A DNA stretch of 64,000 nucleotides from Agriotes lineatus (GCA_940337035.1 CALNHX010002670.1:1-64000); one strand, 5' to 3'. Positions 1 to 12,547 are shown, counted from the stretch's first letter. Notes: generated by a model not told the origin, from the letters alone. Numbers and translations: made by a program.

Positions 1-955
1 AATAAGTCATTGCAATTCACATGTCAAGAATTAATTAATCAAGACTTAAATAGTACGTAGTAAAAATAGAACCCACGTGATTGAATTGAAATTCATTTAT
101 AGAGTTGAAATTCATGCAAAATGCACTGTAATTGGCATATCAAAGATTTAAAATCGCATATGCTACTAGAACATAAAATTTATGAATAAAGCTTTTGATT
201 TTGCATATTGGGATTTGAAATGTACATCATCTAAGGAGTTAAAATCCATTAATCAGGAAGAAATTGAATTTTAGCTATGCAGTATTGTACTGTGTGTAGC
301 AGGAATTGATATTTACATATAAATGATTGAATTAAAATTTACATATGAATAAATGAATTATATCTATTCATAATTCTATTTTGCGTATCGAGTATTGAAT
401 TTTATGTAGGTATCAGCAATTAAAATGCACTTACGAGGAGTTGATATCCATATAAAAAAAGATCATATTGAAGTATCATAAGTTGGAATTTATATATAAG
501 AAATTGAATTTTACGTGTCGAGTATTGAACTGCACGTAACGTGAGTTCAATTTTAAGTATCATAAATCAAACTTCTCTTAAAAATTTTTATTTAGGTGTC
601 AAGAACTGCAATTGACATATCAGGAATTGAAATATGGATATCAAGGATTGAATTTTGTGTACAGTGTTTTCCAAAAAGTTCGCAACAAATGGGAAACTTT
701 TTATTATTGATTTATAAAAAAATTTACTCTTGATAATATTTTTTTAGAAATCGATAATAAAAATTTTTCTTATATGATGCATATTTTTTGAAAAACCATG
801 TATTAGGAATTCAGCTTTATTTATAAAAAATTGAGTTTTACGTCTAGTGTATTGAATTTTACATATCAGGAATTGAAATCACGTGTAAAAGATTGATTAT
901 CAAAAATTGATTTTTGCCTATAAAGTATTGAATTTTACGCAACAGTATAAAGAAC

Positions 956-1944
956 CAGTGATGGGCATAACCGGATAATTTTCATAACCGAATTATTTGC
1001 ATTCTAATGATATTAATAACCGAATGATTATTTGAATAATCATTCGAATAAATTTTGGCTCTCGGTTCGTTTCGATTTCGCCGGTTTGCCGGTTGGCGGT
1101 TCACCGTCATCTACATCGGCATCCTAACTTGCAGATAGCAGAGGAACTCAGTTAATCGTTAATTATAATAATTGTATAAATTATTTTTATTTGATTTCTA
1201 AGGAGTTTAAACCATTGAGAATAGCTATATCAATACTAATAATAAAGAAATTATAAATATGCGAATACAAAGTATCTATTGAATCTATTTTTAGTTCCTA
1301 AAATTCTCTAGTAGGCACCCTTCCCTTTTCGCTTGCACATCATACCGGTATATTTTAGAATCCATAATTTATCTACGTTCAGCCTTCCGCTGTTCTAAGG
1401 ACGCACACTTAAAATTTTAAACATCGAATTCCACTTCTTGTTCATATCATATGACGACGGATGGGCATCGACTGCTCCGTTATTAAAAATTAAATATAAA
1501 TCTGTTACGATATTGGAAATCTTATTTCGCTTTCTGTTTATCCCGTATTAGGCATAGTCAACCGCGTTTCGAAGCAAAAATTTAGGCCGTTATAAATTCA
1601 TACCAACACAGCTTCGGCAAATCTCATACACAGCAGAGCGTTATCATTAATAGGAACGGCCCCATAAATTTAACTGGTCGACTGGGAGTCTCAAATGTGT
1701 TAATAACATCAAAAGCAGCCGCGAGCCTCACTTGGGTCAATCAGTACAATCTGCCTTGCTATGGTTATGAATGACGCATTATTTACAGAATTTCGATCAC
1801 TCGCAGGTCGCTGAGATACGGCACGTAGTACTTATCAGGAAGAGGTTATTTTTCATTTGAATACTTGCAACGAAAACAGAGTTACAGAGGTTATTTCAAT
1901 AACCGGATAACCGGTTATTTTTCATTCGAATAAGCCCATCACTA
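956..1944. mobile_element. non-autonomous hAT element with 8-bp target duplication
   Basis: The left end reads CAGTGATGGGC and the right end GCCCATCACTA, an 11-bp terminal inverted repeat with one mismatch at the outermost base. It is flanked by a perfect 8-bp direct repeat TAAAGAAC (948-955 and 1945-1952), the target duplication size of hAT transposons. The element is 989 bp long, more GC-rich inside than the surrounding satellite, and has no transposase frame, so it is non-autonomous. It inserted after the satellite array formed. Confidence 0.9.
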
Positions 1945-2869
1945 TAAAGAACTGAGATTTATGTGCCAGAAACCGAAATGTACATATCAGGAATTGAAAT
2001 GTGTATCAAAAATTGATTTTTATGTATAAAGCATTTAACTTTACGCAACATGAATGAAAATGATGTGTAGGACATTAAATTCTCGTACAAGGAACTGAGA
2101 TTCACGTGGTAGGATCCGAAATGTGTGTGCATTAAGAATTAATTTTTACATATAAATTGTTGAGATTTACGTAACAGGAATTGAAATCATGTGTAGGAGA
2201 TTCAATTCGCGTATGAAACTGAGATTCATGTGCCAGTAACTGAAATTCCTGTGTCAGGAATTGAAATCTGTGTTTCAAGAATTGGATTTTAGGATAAAGT
2301 GTTAAATTTTATGTAAATTCCAGTATAAGGAACTGAGATTCACATGCCAAGATACGAAATGTACGTATCAGGAATTGAAGTCTGTGTTTCAAGAATTGAT
2401 TTTTACGTATAAATTATTAAGATTTACGGAACAGGAATTGAAATCATGTGTAGGAGATTAAATTTACGTATAATAAACTGAGATTCATGTACCAGGAACT
2501 GAAATTCACGTATCAGGAATTGAACTCTGTGTTTCAAAAATTGAATTTTATGTAAAAAAAGGAAATCATGTGTAGCAGATTAAATTTGTATCAGGAATTG
2601 AAATCTGTGCATCAAGAATTTAGTTTTATGTATATAAAGTATTGAATTACACGTAACAGGAATTTAAATAATGCGTAGCAGATTAAATTCACGTACAAAG
2701 AACTGAGATTCATGATTCAAGACCCGAAATTCACGTATCAGGAATTGAAGTCTACGTATTAAGAATTGATTTTTGAGTCTAAAGTATTAAATTTTAAGAA
2801 TAACAGGATATTAAATTATGCGTAGATTATAAGGAACTGAGATTCACGTACCAGAATCCGAAATGTACT

Positions 2870-3202
2870 ATTGCTACCAAAAAACAAAAAAAAACTAGGA
2901 ACACGTTTTTTAGCTGTGTGAATCTAAATTTAATGTCACTGTCAATCATGCCTAAAAGTTCAGTTTCAAAAGCTACGATTAATTCTTGCTTAGAAAACGG
3001 TGTAACTATTCAGCAAATTGCACATTTATTTAATTTTATAATTTTTTATATTGTAGCTTTTGAGCTTTTGACAATAACATTTGATATGGCATATGAGTAA
3101 TAAATTCTAACCTGTCATATGACATCTAACGTCATTTAATGAACTAAAATAATAAAAGTGCATGGCTAATGGATTTCGAATCTGTCCTAGTTTTTTGTGG
3201 TA
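2870..3202 (+). mobile_element. Tc1-like transposon remnant, copy 1
   Basis: The block interrupts the satellite monomers. The left edge contains TGCTACCAAAAAAC...ACTAGGAAC, and the right edge is its approximate inverted match, GTCCTAGTTTTTTGTGGTA. Inside, a 60-codon frame from 2918 includes MPKSSVSKATINSCLENG followed by a TIQQIAHLFN-like stretch. This resembles the N-terminal helix-turn-helix of Tc1-family transposases, but it is too short for certainty. A related left edge occurs at about 60209. Confidence 0.5.
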
Positions 3203-3732
3203 TCAAGGACGTATCAGGAATTGAAGTGTGTGTATCTACAATTTATTTTTACGTATACATTATTGAGATTTACGTAACAGGAATTGCAATTATGTGTAGG
3301 AAATTAAATTCGGGTATAAAAAACCGAGATGTGCCAGAAACTGAAATGCATGTATCAGGAATTAAAGTTTGTGTTTCAAGAATTGATTTTTACGATAAAT
3401 TATTGAATTTTATGTAAAAAGAATGGAAATCATGTGTATCAGATTAAATTCGTATCAGGAATTAAAATCTGTGCATTAGGAATTTAGTTTAATGTATATA
3501 AAGTATTGAATTTTACGTAACAGGAATTTAAATTATGCGTAGCAGATTAAATTCACGTACAAAGAACTGAGATTCATGATTCAAGACCCGAAATTCACGT
3601 ATCAGGAATTGAAGTCTACGTATTAAGAATTGATTTTTGAGTCTAAAGTATTAAATTTTAAGGATAACAGGATATTAAATTATGCGTAGATTATAAGGAA
3701 CTGAGATTCACGTAACAGAATCCGAAATGTAC

Positions 3733-4064
3733 TATTGCTACCAAAAAACAAAAAAAAACTAGGAACACGTTTTTTAGCTGTGTGAATCTAAATTTAATGT
3801 CACTGTCAATCATGCCTAAAAGTTCAGTTTCAAAAGCTACGATTAATTCTTGCTCAGAAAACGGTGTAACTATTCAGCAAATTTGCACATTTATTTAATT
3901 TTATAATTTTTTATATTGTAGCTTTTGAGCTTTTGACAATAACATTTGATATGACATATGAATAATTCTAACCTGTCACATGACATCTAACGTCATTTAA
4001 TGAACTAAAATAATAAAAGTGCATGGCTAATGGATTTCGAATCTGTCCTAGTTTTTTGTGGTAT
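3733..4064 (+). mobile_element. Tc1-like transposon remnant, copy 2
   Basis: This is the same insert as at 2870-3202, carried along by the 863-bp duplication. A one-base insertion in the poly-purine/T stretch near 3882 breaks the short HTH-like frame seen in copy 1. Confidence 0.5.
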
Positions 4065-5194
4065 CAATAGGACGTATCAGGAATTGAAGTGTGTGTATCT
4101 AGAATTGATTTTTACGTATACATTATTGAGATTTACGTAACAGGAATTGCAATTATGTGTAGGAAATTAAATTCGGGTATAAAAAACCGAGATGTGCCAG
4201 GAACTGAAATGCATGTATCAGGAATTAAAGTTTGTGTTTCAAGAATTAATTTTTACGATAAATTATTGAATTTTATGTAAAAAGAATGGAAATCATGTGT
4301 ATCAGATTAAATTCGTATCAGGAATTGAAATCTGTGCATTAGGAATCTAGTTTAATGTATATAAAGTATTGAATTTTACGTAACAGGAATTTAAATTATG
4401 CGTAGAAGATTAAATTCACGTACAAAGAACTGAGATTCATGATTCAGGAACCGAAATTCACGTATCAGAAATTGAAGTCTACCTACCAAGAATTGATTTT
4501 TACGTATAAGTATTGAATTCTGCGTAACAGGATATATTAAATTATGGGTAGATTGCATTCACGTATAAGGAACTGAGTTTTATCGTTGATTGAGGTCAAT
4601 CAACGGTTTTATGTGTCAGGAACAAGTGTACTTACGTATCAGGAATTGAAATGTACATTAAAATTTGATTTTTACGTATAAAGCATTGAATTTTACGTAA
4701 CAGGAATTGAAATGATGTGTTGGAGAATAAATTCAAGTATAAGGAACTGAGATTCACGTGCCAGGATCCGAAATGCACGTATCAAGAATTGAAGTGTATT
4801 AAGAATTCATTTTTACGTATAAAGTATTGCATTTTACGGAACAGGAATTGAAATAATGTGTAGGAGATGAAATGCATGTATAAAGAACTGATATTCATGT
4901 GCCTGAGACAAAATTCACGTATCAGAAACTGAAGTTTGTGTATCAAAAATTGAGGTTTGCGTATAATGTATTGAAATTTCCATAACAGGAATTGAAATTC
5001 GATGTATGTATTAGAAATTAACTGTTAAGTATGCAACCTTAAATTGAAGTTTAGTATTAAAGTATTAAAATTCCTGTACTAAAAATTGCAATTTATGTAC
5101 CAGCAATTATTTTTTACGTAGCGAGAATTAAAATTCCTTTACAAGGAATTGAAATTAGCTTAGAAATAGTATATAGTTTTTCACGATAAATCCA

Positions 5195-5345
5195 GGGGAA
5201 TTCCGTACCTCCGTTATGCGGTTTTGACCGAAGTGAAGGCACTGAAGGCGGCTCAAAAGTGCCTCTGATTCTGGGCTAGAAAATCTGGGTTCAAACCCCA
5301 GTAACTCCAACGGCCAGTGGGGATGTTAGCAACAAGATTGAAAAC
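5195..5345 (+). repeat. possible tRNA-derived SINE fragment
   Basis: At about 5288-5304 the sequence forms a perfect T-arm-like hairpin, CTGGG TTCAAAC CCCAG, matching a pol III B box. A clear A box and the remaining tRNA arms are not convincing, and the region is not an intact tRNA. It lies just outside the satellite and is more GC-rich than its surroundings. A degenerate SINE head is the simplest reading. Confidence 0.3.
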
Positions 5346-7900
5346 GAATCGAAATGAGATTGTTTAATAATTCTATTTGTATTTTTCGTCTTCCATTTTT
5401 GTATTTTTAAGTAAATCCACAAGAAAGGCCTTTTAGTAAACGATTTCCAGAATACAACCAAGCGTTAGCGGAGGGATGCCGTCATTTTTATTTAGTAAAT
5501 GACTAACGGACGCACTATACATCCTAGTTCTGATGCCAAGAACTATACAGAATCAGATAGTTGAAGGGGGACTTTAAAATGTGATTGTTTTAAAAACCTT
5601 GGAAGTTTGAAGCTTTGATTAACACGTTACTGATATTACTATTTTTTATAATATTCCAAGCAGCTAATATGGCCATGATTTCGAAAATAAATGCTTAAGT
5701 AATGAAATATCGCTGTGTCTAAATTACCTACGTTTGTATTATTGTTAGGTTCTGTCAAATACAGGTACTACGCCTTATAAATATTAAAACATCTGTTATA
5801 ATTGCTTTCGCTGCTTGATATTCCGGCGCAGAGAAACACTACATCCTTTCATATTAAAAACAATCTCGCCAATAAATTGCACCTTTAATAAAACTACGTG
5901 CCTGAATTGATTTACGAGCAATCTGATGGACGATTTCCTATTTCCGTAATCGATTTTTATATCGAGCGACAAATGGTCGCTAGAAAGCGATACATAAAAC
6001 GATGTGCTAGAATTCCAATTAATTGTACAGAATTAGGAGCAAATTGGGCTTTTGTGATTCGCACAACAGCAATTTCGCCACTTAAGGAAATCAAGATGAG
6101 TCAAATGCCTTGTAGAGCAAAATAAAAGCTGTTTGAAATAATTGGGAGCTTCTTGCAGCAGATCAATCAGCTTCAACTCTATTGACCCTGAAAACCAGTT
6201 TTTTTATTCCAATCAGTACAGCAATAAAAGAAATTATTAAAGTGAAACTTTTGGAGGGGGCTACACCTTCAAACTAATTGGATTTGCAACAAGGCAGAAG
6301 AAAATTCAGGGGTTTTATTACTTGTAATATTAATTACAATTCATACAAAACTAATACTTAATTAATGCCGTGGTTGGTATGCACACAACGTGGGAATTAG
6401 TCTATTTTTCGGGCTCATCAGTTTCCAAAAAAAATGTTCGACACACGGCCTGCTGAATTGTGTGACAAAAGTCAGACGTTTGTCAAACAATTCAGCAGGT
6501 CGTGGTTCGACACAATGTATTATGTAGTATCAAGTAAGTTTGTGGGCTGCACATTTCCTTCACATTATTACTTGTTAGGTAGTATATTTTCATAATTTCT
6601 GGGCCAAGGCTTGAGAGCTGCCCAGGTTCATCATCAATGAAAATGATGTCAAAAGGTCCGTTGAAGATGTTCAAATAAAAACAACAGCTTTAGCAAGACC
6701 ACCAATTATTTTCGGTTTCGTCGATTGATTGGGACTTTCTAATATCCTTGCCGAAGTTCTTGGAAACCCATAAGCTAGTGGTGTCAAAACGTCTAATTAA
6801 GCAATGGTATTTTTACAACCCGTTAATTAGCTTGTTGCGACATGCGCCGAGGGCACTTTTATTGTGCTGAAGTTTATGAAATTCGATCAAATGGCAGACT
6901 CCTCGCTGAAATGGCAGGATATCCAAGCCGTAAACCTTTACATAAGAATAAGACTCGTAAAGCATTCAATACGCTCAGAGTAGAAAGTACGAGTAACTTA
7001 CGGAATACAATCCGAACGACGAGCGAACTGAAATTATGCAACCTGATAAAGGATAAATTGGAGGCACGCAACACAACAGAGGAGTTGCGATCTGTTGACA
7101 TTAATATTTATGAATTTCGTTTGGAAATCGCTGTTTGCGTACTTATTTAGTGTTAATTTGTTAGGACCGAGCCTATTTTTTAAGGTCAACTCGTAGGCGA
7201 CAAGATTAAAAAGCCCGCAATTGAATTCTATTCTATTTTGGCAACATTTTCTATTAGGGTAGGAATTTTTGTTACCTTTTCAAATTTTCTTCTTTCGATA
7301 TTGTATTCTCCCTTCTAAACTTATTTTTTGTAATTGTTGTTTCAAGTTCTGATAGGTGGAGAAGAACCTGAACCAAACCTAAAAACACTGAGTAAATTGC
7401 ACGATTAGTTTCCTACAGTATCAAATGCTAGGTATTTGTAGTTTCCAAAACAAGCAAACTTTATTTTTCCAATTTAAATGTTTTAAGGGTTCTTCAGTTG
7501 GAATTTACCCTATCTTTTTAGAATCAATCGTTTCCGTAGTTTCACATAACACTTTGAGCAGGCCTTCAGTATATCTTGAGATGAAGAAGAAGTAATAAAT
7601 GAATGCGTAGTTTTACAGATTTTTTTTATTTGAACAGCATCAGCTCTCATCGTTAGCTGACTCAGTTTTAAACAACTTCATGGTGAGACGAAGTTGAAAG
7701 ATAGATGGATTGAAGACACCAATCACATTCGTTAAGCTTCTCCTAATGACCGGTATCTTCGGCGAAATTTCGATGATGCGGTTGCCTCGTCATAGACAAA
7801 CCTTGGGATTGTGTTCGTAATGACAACAAACTGGTTCTGCCCTTCGAGGCAACTTTTCCCGTAGTACAATAATCTGCAACCTTTACGCACAAGCTGCTCT
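5346..7900. other. intergenic, no recognised gene
   Basis: AT-rich sequence with only short frames (5898-6125 and 6842-7150 on +). Their products resemble nothing I recognise, and they have no splice or start context. A hairpin at 6444-6505 is listed separately. The region is probably old transposon debris. Confidence 0.5.
6444..6505. repeat. ~26-bp-arm inverted repeat (hairpin)
   Basis: GGCCTGCTGAATTGTGTGAC on the left is mirrored by GTCAAACAATTCAGCAGGTC on the right, with a ~10-base spacer. The motif GTTCGACAC also sits outside each arm (about 6437 and 6508). Confidence 0.75.
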
Positions 7901-8600
7901 AGAAATACCTGTTGCTCCGAATTTCAGCTCATGTGGAGCAAATGTCAGCCGGCCGCTGCAACTGCGGCGTTTCGTAAGCGGTTACGAAATTGGAAAGGAA
8001 TTCTGCAAACGCCGGATTTAAAATTTCACTCCGGACTTGGTCCGCTGAAAGAAACGCGATCGCTATCAAGCGATGCGATGTGGGTTACCCACTCTGATAA
8101 CGCGTTTGCCGAACATACGCCACTTTTGAAATCGCGCGGTTAATCCCAACCAGGTCGAGATTGTGCTCGACTCTTCGCTAAACCCAATAACCATCAAGCA
8201 TCGCGACTTACCTTCAGAAAATCATTCGAGTAAATCCAATGGAGAGGCACAGAAATCGTCCGAAATTGGTCACTTGCTACAATGTCCACAAACAACACCG
8301 TGTAACACCACGCGCTTTCTAAAGGCAACTGGAAAACCGAGGCTTCGTAGACCACAGCCAACAGGTAGTAATCAAGGGGCTTTCGGAGGGGGCCGGCCAC
8401 CTGTTTACTACTTGCAAAGGTGATCTTGAGGCTGGCATAACATTCTCTCTCTAGTCTTGGCGTAAACACTCAGGAATGCAGAGCGTTAGACCCTTTGCGT
8501 GAAGGAATTCCGTAAAAACAGAATCGACGGACGCTTCGGACTACTGGCCGCTTCAGTTTTTACAGAATCTGGAAATTGGAGAGAGTAAAGCTTCCTGCAT
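7901..8600. other. GC-richer block with short open frames, unrecognised
   Basis: Base composition rises above the surroundings. Overlapping short frames occur on both strands (7931-8143 and 8163-8423 on +, 8194-8469 on -). None shows a family motif. This is probably a fragment of a mobile element with higher GC content, and I do not call a gene. Confidence 0.35.
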
Positions 8601-10245
8601 TGTTTTTCAATTAGTGAATGCACTGGACGATGCGATATTTGTAGATGATGACAGCGTATCATAGGGTTGTACTATTGGGCATAACATTAGTATATGGCTG
8701 ATCAACAAGAAAAACGCCTCCTCATTTGATGAAGTTCGCCCTTTTCCATATGGGGGTAATGGACGTATAGAAACCCTCTGTTTTTTATATCTGGGTTTAT
8801 ATACGACTATAGTGTTGCCTCAAAACGAACTTATCAACATTTTTATACTAGAAATAAATTCAGTCTCAACTGCAAGGGGTGTCAATTTTTTTTCTTGCGC
8901 TCAGCCAGAACCACCTATAGAGGAAAGGCCTCAGCTCTCAGACGTGACGTTAGCATGAGCAGGTTTCTACCTACTTGGTAGGCTGGTGGTTAAACTGCAT
9001 AGGCGCAGTATTTATAACTTTAAAAATAATGACTTTCTGTGGAAACGGGGTTACCAGTCGTGAATTAAGCCCTTAGTTGCTTCCCTTTCACTTTTTTTTT
9101 AATTTATAGGTGTATCCCAAAGTGAAGCATTTTTTACCCACTCTCAGTTCAGTACATAAAAATAAATTAAAAAGTTCGTCTCTGAAATTATATTTTTGTG
9201 GTACAACTGCTAAAAAACAATTTAAAAAAAGGCATCCATCCCAATTCATAATTGAATAAATTGTAGCCAAAAACAAAAACATCAGGCAATATTTGCCCCT
9301 TTTTGGAATTTCTAGGGTTAATAATTTGTAAACATTTCAATTGTACTTTTGAAATGGCTGCCTCTTTTGTAAACCATGACCACTTAAAAACTTATTACAG
9401 ACAGTTTCGAGATGTTGCAAGAGAAGGCAATCGATTATTTATATTTATTTATTTATTTTACCACAATAATTTTTAATTAAGTATTGGTTGTAGAATTAAT
9501 TATAATTTTCGCTATTATTTTCTCACTGCGATATTGGCGCCCAATAAGATGAACTAAATAACCCTCTTCTGTAGGAAATTTTAAAACCAGCTGCTACATA
9601 AAATGTTGTTCGTTATGAACACGTGAAATTGTTTTTAAAAATTTACTTTATTTGCTGGTAAATGTTTTACAACGCTAGCAACTCGTCATTGCGATGCACA
9701 TGTTTGTAACTGTTTAACATGTTTTATTATTGGATTAAAACTGCTGGTAAATTACTCACATCGCATACTACTAAAAACTAACTACTAAAAACTAACGAAG
9801 GCACTAAATCTATGATAAAAATGTGCATACAAAACAACCTACTATTGTCGACGTCACGAGCTCGTGAAATCAGAGCCATTCGGCCCTGTTTCTAGCTGGT
9901 CCTGGCTTAGCACATTTGGAATAAAACTACCTTAAACGTCGGTTATACTGGACAATATCTGCTGCCCGTAGTTCATTTTGTATTTAAATTGTTTCTTTAT
10001 AGACTGTTCAAGAATTATGCAATCAAATGCCGAACTGCAACCTCGATTTCTTCGTGATTATTGTTCACCTATTTGTTTTGGCACATCAACAGTCCTATAT
10101 TTTGGCTGGAAAGTGAATCAACTCACGAATGTGATCTAGAACGGAAATGTGACTTATTATCAACATGCTTTCTCATAGCTTATAAAATACCTCTGTGGAT
10201 GATACGTGTTTAAGTTCAGGATTTCGATTCACACATTAATATTGT
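8601..10245. other. intergenic, nothing recognised
   Basis: AT-rich sequence. It includes a short TTTA-type simple repeat at about 9437-9460. No gene, clear terminal repeats or RNA gene is seen. Confidence 0.5.
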
Positions 10246-10830
10246 TCCGTTTGTTTTGGGCCAAATATCCGGACATATTTAACAATGATGAAACACAAAT
10301 GAAGAAAACAGCGACTTGGAATATCGAAATAGTTAATAATGTGTACCTGGTATGTAAGATCGACTTTGGGGAAAGAGCAAGAACTATCAAGAATTATAAA
10401 ACAAAAAGAAATCCGCACAGTCTTGATAAATGGTACAAAATAGGAGTTAAGAGAAACATTAGACACAAGTGACTACATAATGGTATTGGAATAGACAGAG
10501 CAAAAAACCAGAGCATCTGCAGGAGTAGCTATATTGATAAATGAGTGGTGGAAAGACGCAAAGACAAAATCAAATAGATAACAAAAAGAGTTATAACGGT
10601 TAGATGCAAAATAAAAAACCTTGACGTAATCTGTAGCTACGCCCCAGAAGAAGACAAGAAAGAAGATACTGAAATATTCTATAATAATCTGCAACAAACA
10701 AAAGAAGAGCATTGCAGGTTGGTAACTTAAATGACAAGATTTAGAAATACAGGAAATACTAGAAGGAACGTGTAAACTGAAAAGACGAGAATACATCTCA
10801 AAAGAATACTTTGGTACATGATTAGAGAAA
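10246..10830 (+). pseudogene. LINE endonuclease-domain remnant
   Basis: Translating across frames gives, in order, an ETLDTSDYIMVLE-like strand, RASAGVAILINEWWKD, a charged stretch, and then KNLDVICSYAPEEDKKED followed by FYNNLQQ. This is the layout of the APE-type endonuclease of I/Jockey/R1-like LINEs, where RAGVAI and the Y/SYAPE motif are characteristic. Stops and frameshifts are frequent, so this is a dead fragment. No reverse transcriptase follows directly; a separate RT scrap occurs at 23296. Confidence 0.65.
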
Positions 10831-12167
10831 AAACAATTTGCGACAGACCTAAAGAATGATAAAAGACGTAACAGGCTATAAAGTCTAATGCGCGAATGAA
10901 GAAGTGGAATGAGAAGACAGTGATATTATTAACACAAGAGTTGTGTTGGTATTTAAAGTAAGGTCTTTCATTTTGTTTTTGTAAATTTGTCACAGATTTT
11001 TTTTAAATTTTGAATATTATCTCACCTGGAATATTAATAAAATTGCCTAAATATTTGTATGCGTTTGTGAACTAAACTCTACATTGTAGATCGACAATGT
11101 CCTTATAATTGCAATGAAGCTTTTGTTAGCCCATCACGTAGTAACTTTAAATTTAAATAAGACGCTTTGTATGCTTTATACTTGCATAATTATTTGCCTT
11201 TTGTGTTTACCTTGCTAGCGCGATGAAATTCATGGAATCTTCGTAATACCGCAGCTCGTAGATATTAAGTGTCACTATTTGCCAAAATAGCAAGTTGGTC
11301 ATCCTGAGTATTCTCGATCTCAAACTAACTTCAAACGATCAGATATAAAAACAAAAAGAAAATCAAACTTAATTCTTAATAAACCTACGTGCGAGATAGC
11401 TGAATTTACACATCGTATACAACATACACGAAACAATACCTATCAAAAATGGAAATAATTATACTTTACAACACAATCAAAATAAATGTCAAAAATTTCT
11501 TGAAAGACGGTCCTATCAAAGAGCATATAATCATTATATGCTCTTTGGTCCTATCGTAAAGCCGACCCTGGTCGCGCTTGCATACACGAAAACCGGGCGC
11601 GAGTTGCACACATAAACACATTATTTCACGCTCGTTAAAGCTTCTCCCATCTGAACGCAACATTTTCTTATATCGAATACCTTTCGATCTTCCAAGTCGT
11701 ACTGACTTGTGTCAACCAAATCTCAGATGGCGTGATACCTAGAAGCTCTTCAAAAACGGCTGAATTTATGTCTCTTAAATGGACGTATCGAATAACTTTT
11801 GAATATGTCGTAAATTGGTATGCTCACCTTTGTACACGGTAAAAATGCGTTCACTTGGATCACGAACGCTTGTTTGTTGCACTTTTGATTTGCAACAGCA
11901 ATTTTTACTTGTTGCAGGCTTCTAGCCGCTTTTATTTAACTCGCCCTTGGGCGATTTTTGCACAACGCACTTTTGGAGTCGCAGATACAGGTAGCCCCCA
12001 GCTGGAACTGGCCTACGACTAAGCTAAACTGTAAAATAACAGTGAAAGATGCTTCGAAGTTGAAGTGTCTCTTCGTCTCGGGAATAGGCGGAATTTTGCG
12101 TGTAACACACGAAAAGCAGACATTTCGATACTTGATAATATGGTAATTATGTACCTCTATATGACAT
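10831..12167. other. intergenic, nothing recognised apart from a small palindrome
   Basis: AT-rich up to 11560, then a more GC-balanced stretch to about 12170 that may already belong to the LTR of the gypsy element downstream. No gene was recognised. Confidence 0.45.
11518..11546. repeat. perfect 29-bp palindrome flanked by 9-bp direct repeats
   Basis: AAAGAGCATATAAT, C, ATTATATGCTCTTT: arms of 14 bp around a single base. GGTCCTATC lies immediately outside on both sides (11509-11517 and 11547-11555). The arrangement looks like a tiny insertion with a 9-bp target duplication, or the residue of an excision. Confidence 0.8.
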
Positions 12168-12219
12168 GTAGTTACCCTCGGGACGACAGTAACGTTTTAA
12201 GAAGAATTGGTGAACGGCT

Positions 12220-12531
12220 AACGATGGTTGCGGCGACTAATACATGTTAGGTTCTAGCTGAATTCAGCCTTTCGGTGGTGTTGTTTTCTTGACCTCTGAG
12301 ATTACACGCGCTATTAATTACACGGTCTGCGAGACGGCTGCTTAAAATAGGAAAAGAATATTGGGTTATAACTTCGAATGCGTCGTGTAAGCGGGCAGAT
12401 TTCGTCTCCGGAGGCTGACCCGAGGGTGTCAGCGCAGAGCGTTATTTAAATACGGTGTAATTCACTTATTTAATACAGCTGGTGCGATACCTTGTTTTAA
12501 TTGACGCTTTTATTATTTGATTGCTTTAACA
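12220..12531 (+). repeat. 5' LTR (shared part) of the deleted gypsy element
   Basis: 312 bp matched by 14045-14356. It ends in TTAACA and is followed at once by a primer-binding-like site. The LTR may extend left to about 12167, because the equivalent part of the 3' LTR is deleted. Confidence 0.85.
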
Positions 12532-12547
12532 TCAGAAGTGGGATTGA
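12532..12547 (+). promoter_or_regulatory. tRNA primer-binding site, tRNA-Leu-like
   Basis: TCAGAAGTGGGATT directly after the LTR matches, as I recall it, the complement of the 3' acceptor/T-arm region of insect tRNA-Leu, a primer used by some gypsy-group elements. The assignment to Leu is from memory. Confidence 0.6.

Larger units (their letters stand above)
2545..4560. repeat. 863-bp segmental tandem duplication inside the satellite
   Basis: A block starting near 2545 is repeated with an offset of 863-864 bp (for example CATGATTCAAGACCCG at 2711 and 3575). A third, partial copy runs from about 4271 to 4560. The copies differ by scattered substitutions and small indels. Each of the first two carries the same Tc1-like insert, so the insertion predates the duplication. 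Confidence 0.88.
1..5165. repeat. degenerate satellite-like array, ~20-bp monomer in a ~142-bp higher-order unit
   Basis: The stretch is built from variants of a ~18-22 bp monomer around GGAATTGAAAT followed by an ACGT/GTGT-type spacer. Distinct monomer variants recur in a fixed order: ATCAGGAATTGAAAT, ATCAAGAATTGATTTTT, ATAAAGTATTGAATTTT, AACAGGAATTGAAAT, AGGAGATTAAATT, ATAAGGAACTGAGATT, GCCAGGAACCGAAAT. Together they make a higher-order unit. The AACAGGAATTGAAAT variant falls at about 4700, 4842 and 4985, i.e. 141-144 bp apart. The array starts before the window, decays near 5165, and is interrupted by a hAT insertion (956-1944) and Tc1-like inserts. No coding capacity is credible; short frames here merely translate the repeat. 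Its function (centromeric, heterochromatic or neither) cannot be told. Confidence 0.85.

Noticed and set aside
3169..4280. Small proteins encoded in the satellite (82 and 63 codons)
   Set aside because: The products simply translate the monomer repeat; one frame recurs because of the 863-bp duplication.
1..5165. CRISPR-like array
   Set aside because: The repeats are degenerate, contiguous and eukaryotic; there are no unique spacers and no cas genes.
12241..12244. TACA as the target duplication of the deleted gypsy element with LTR start at 12245
   Set aside because: TACA does follow the 3' LTR at 14357-14360, but the 25 bases before 12245 are also shared by the right copy, so the LTR must start further left.
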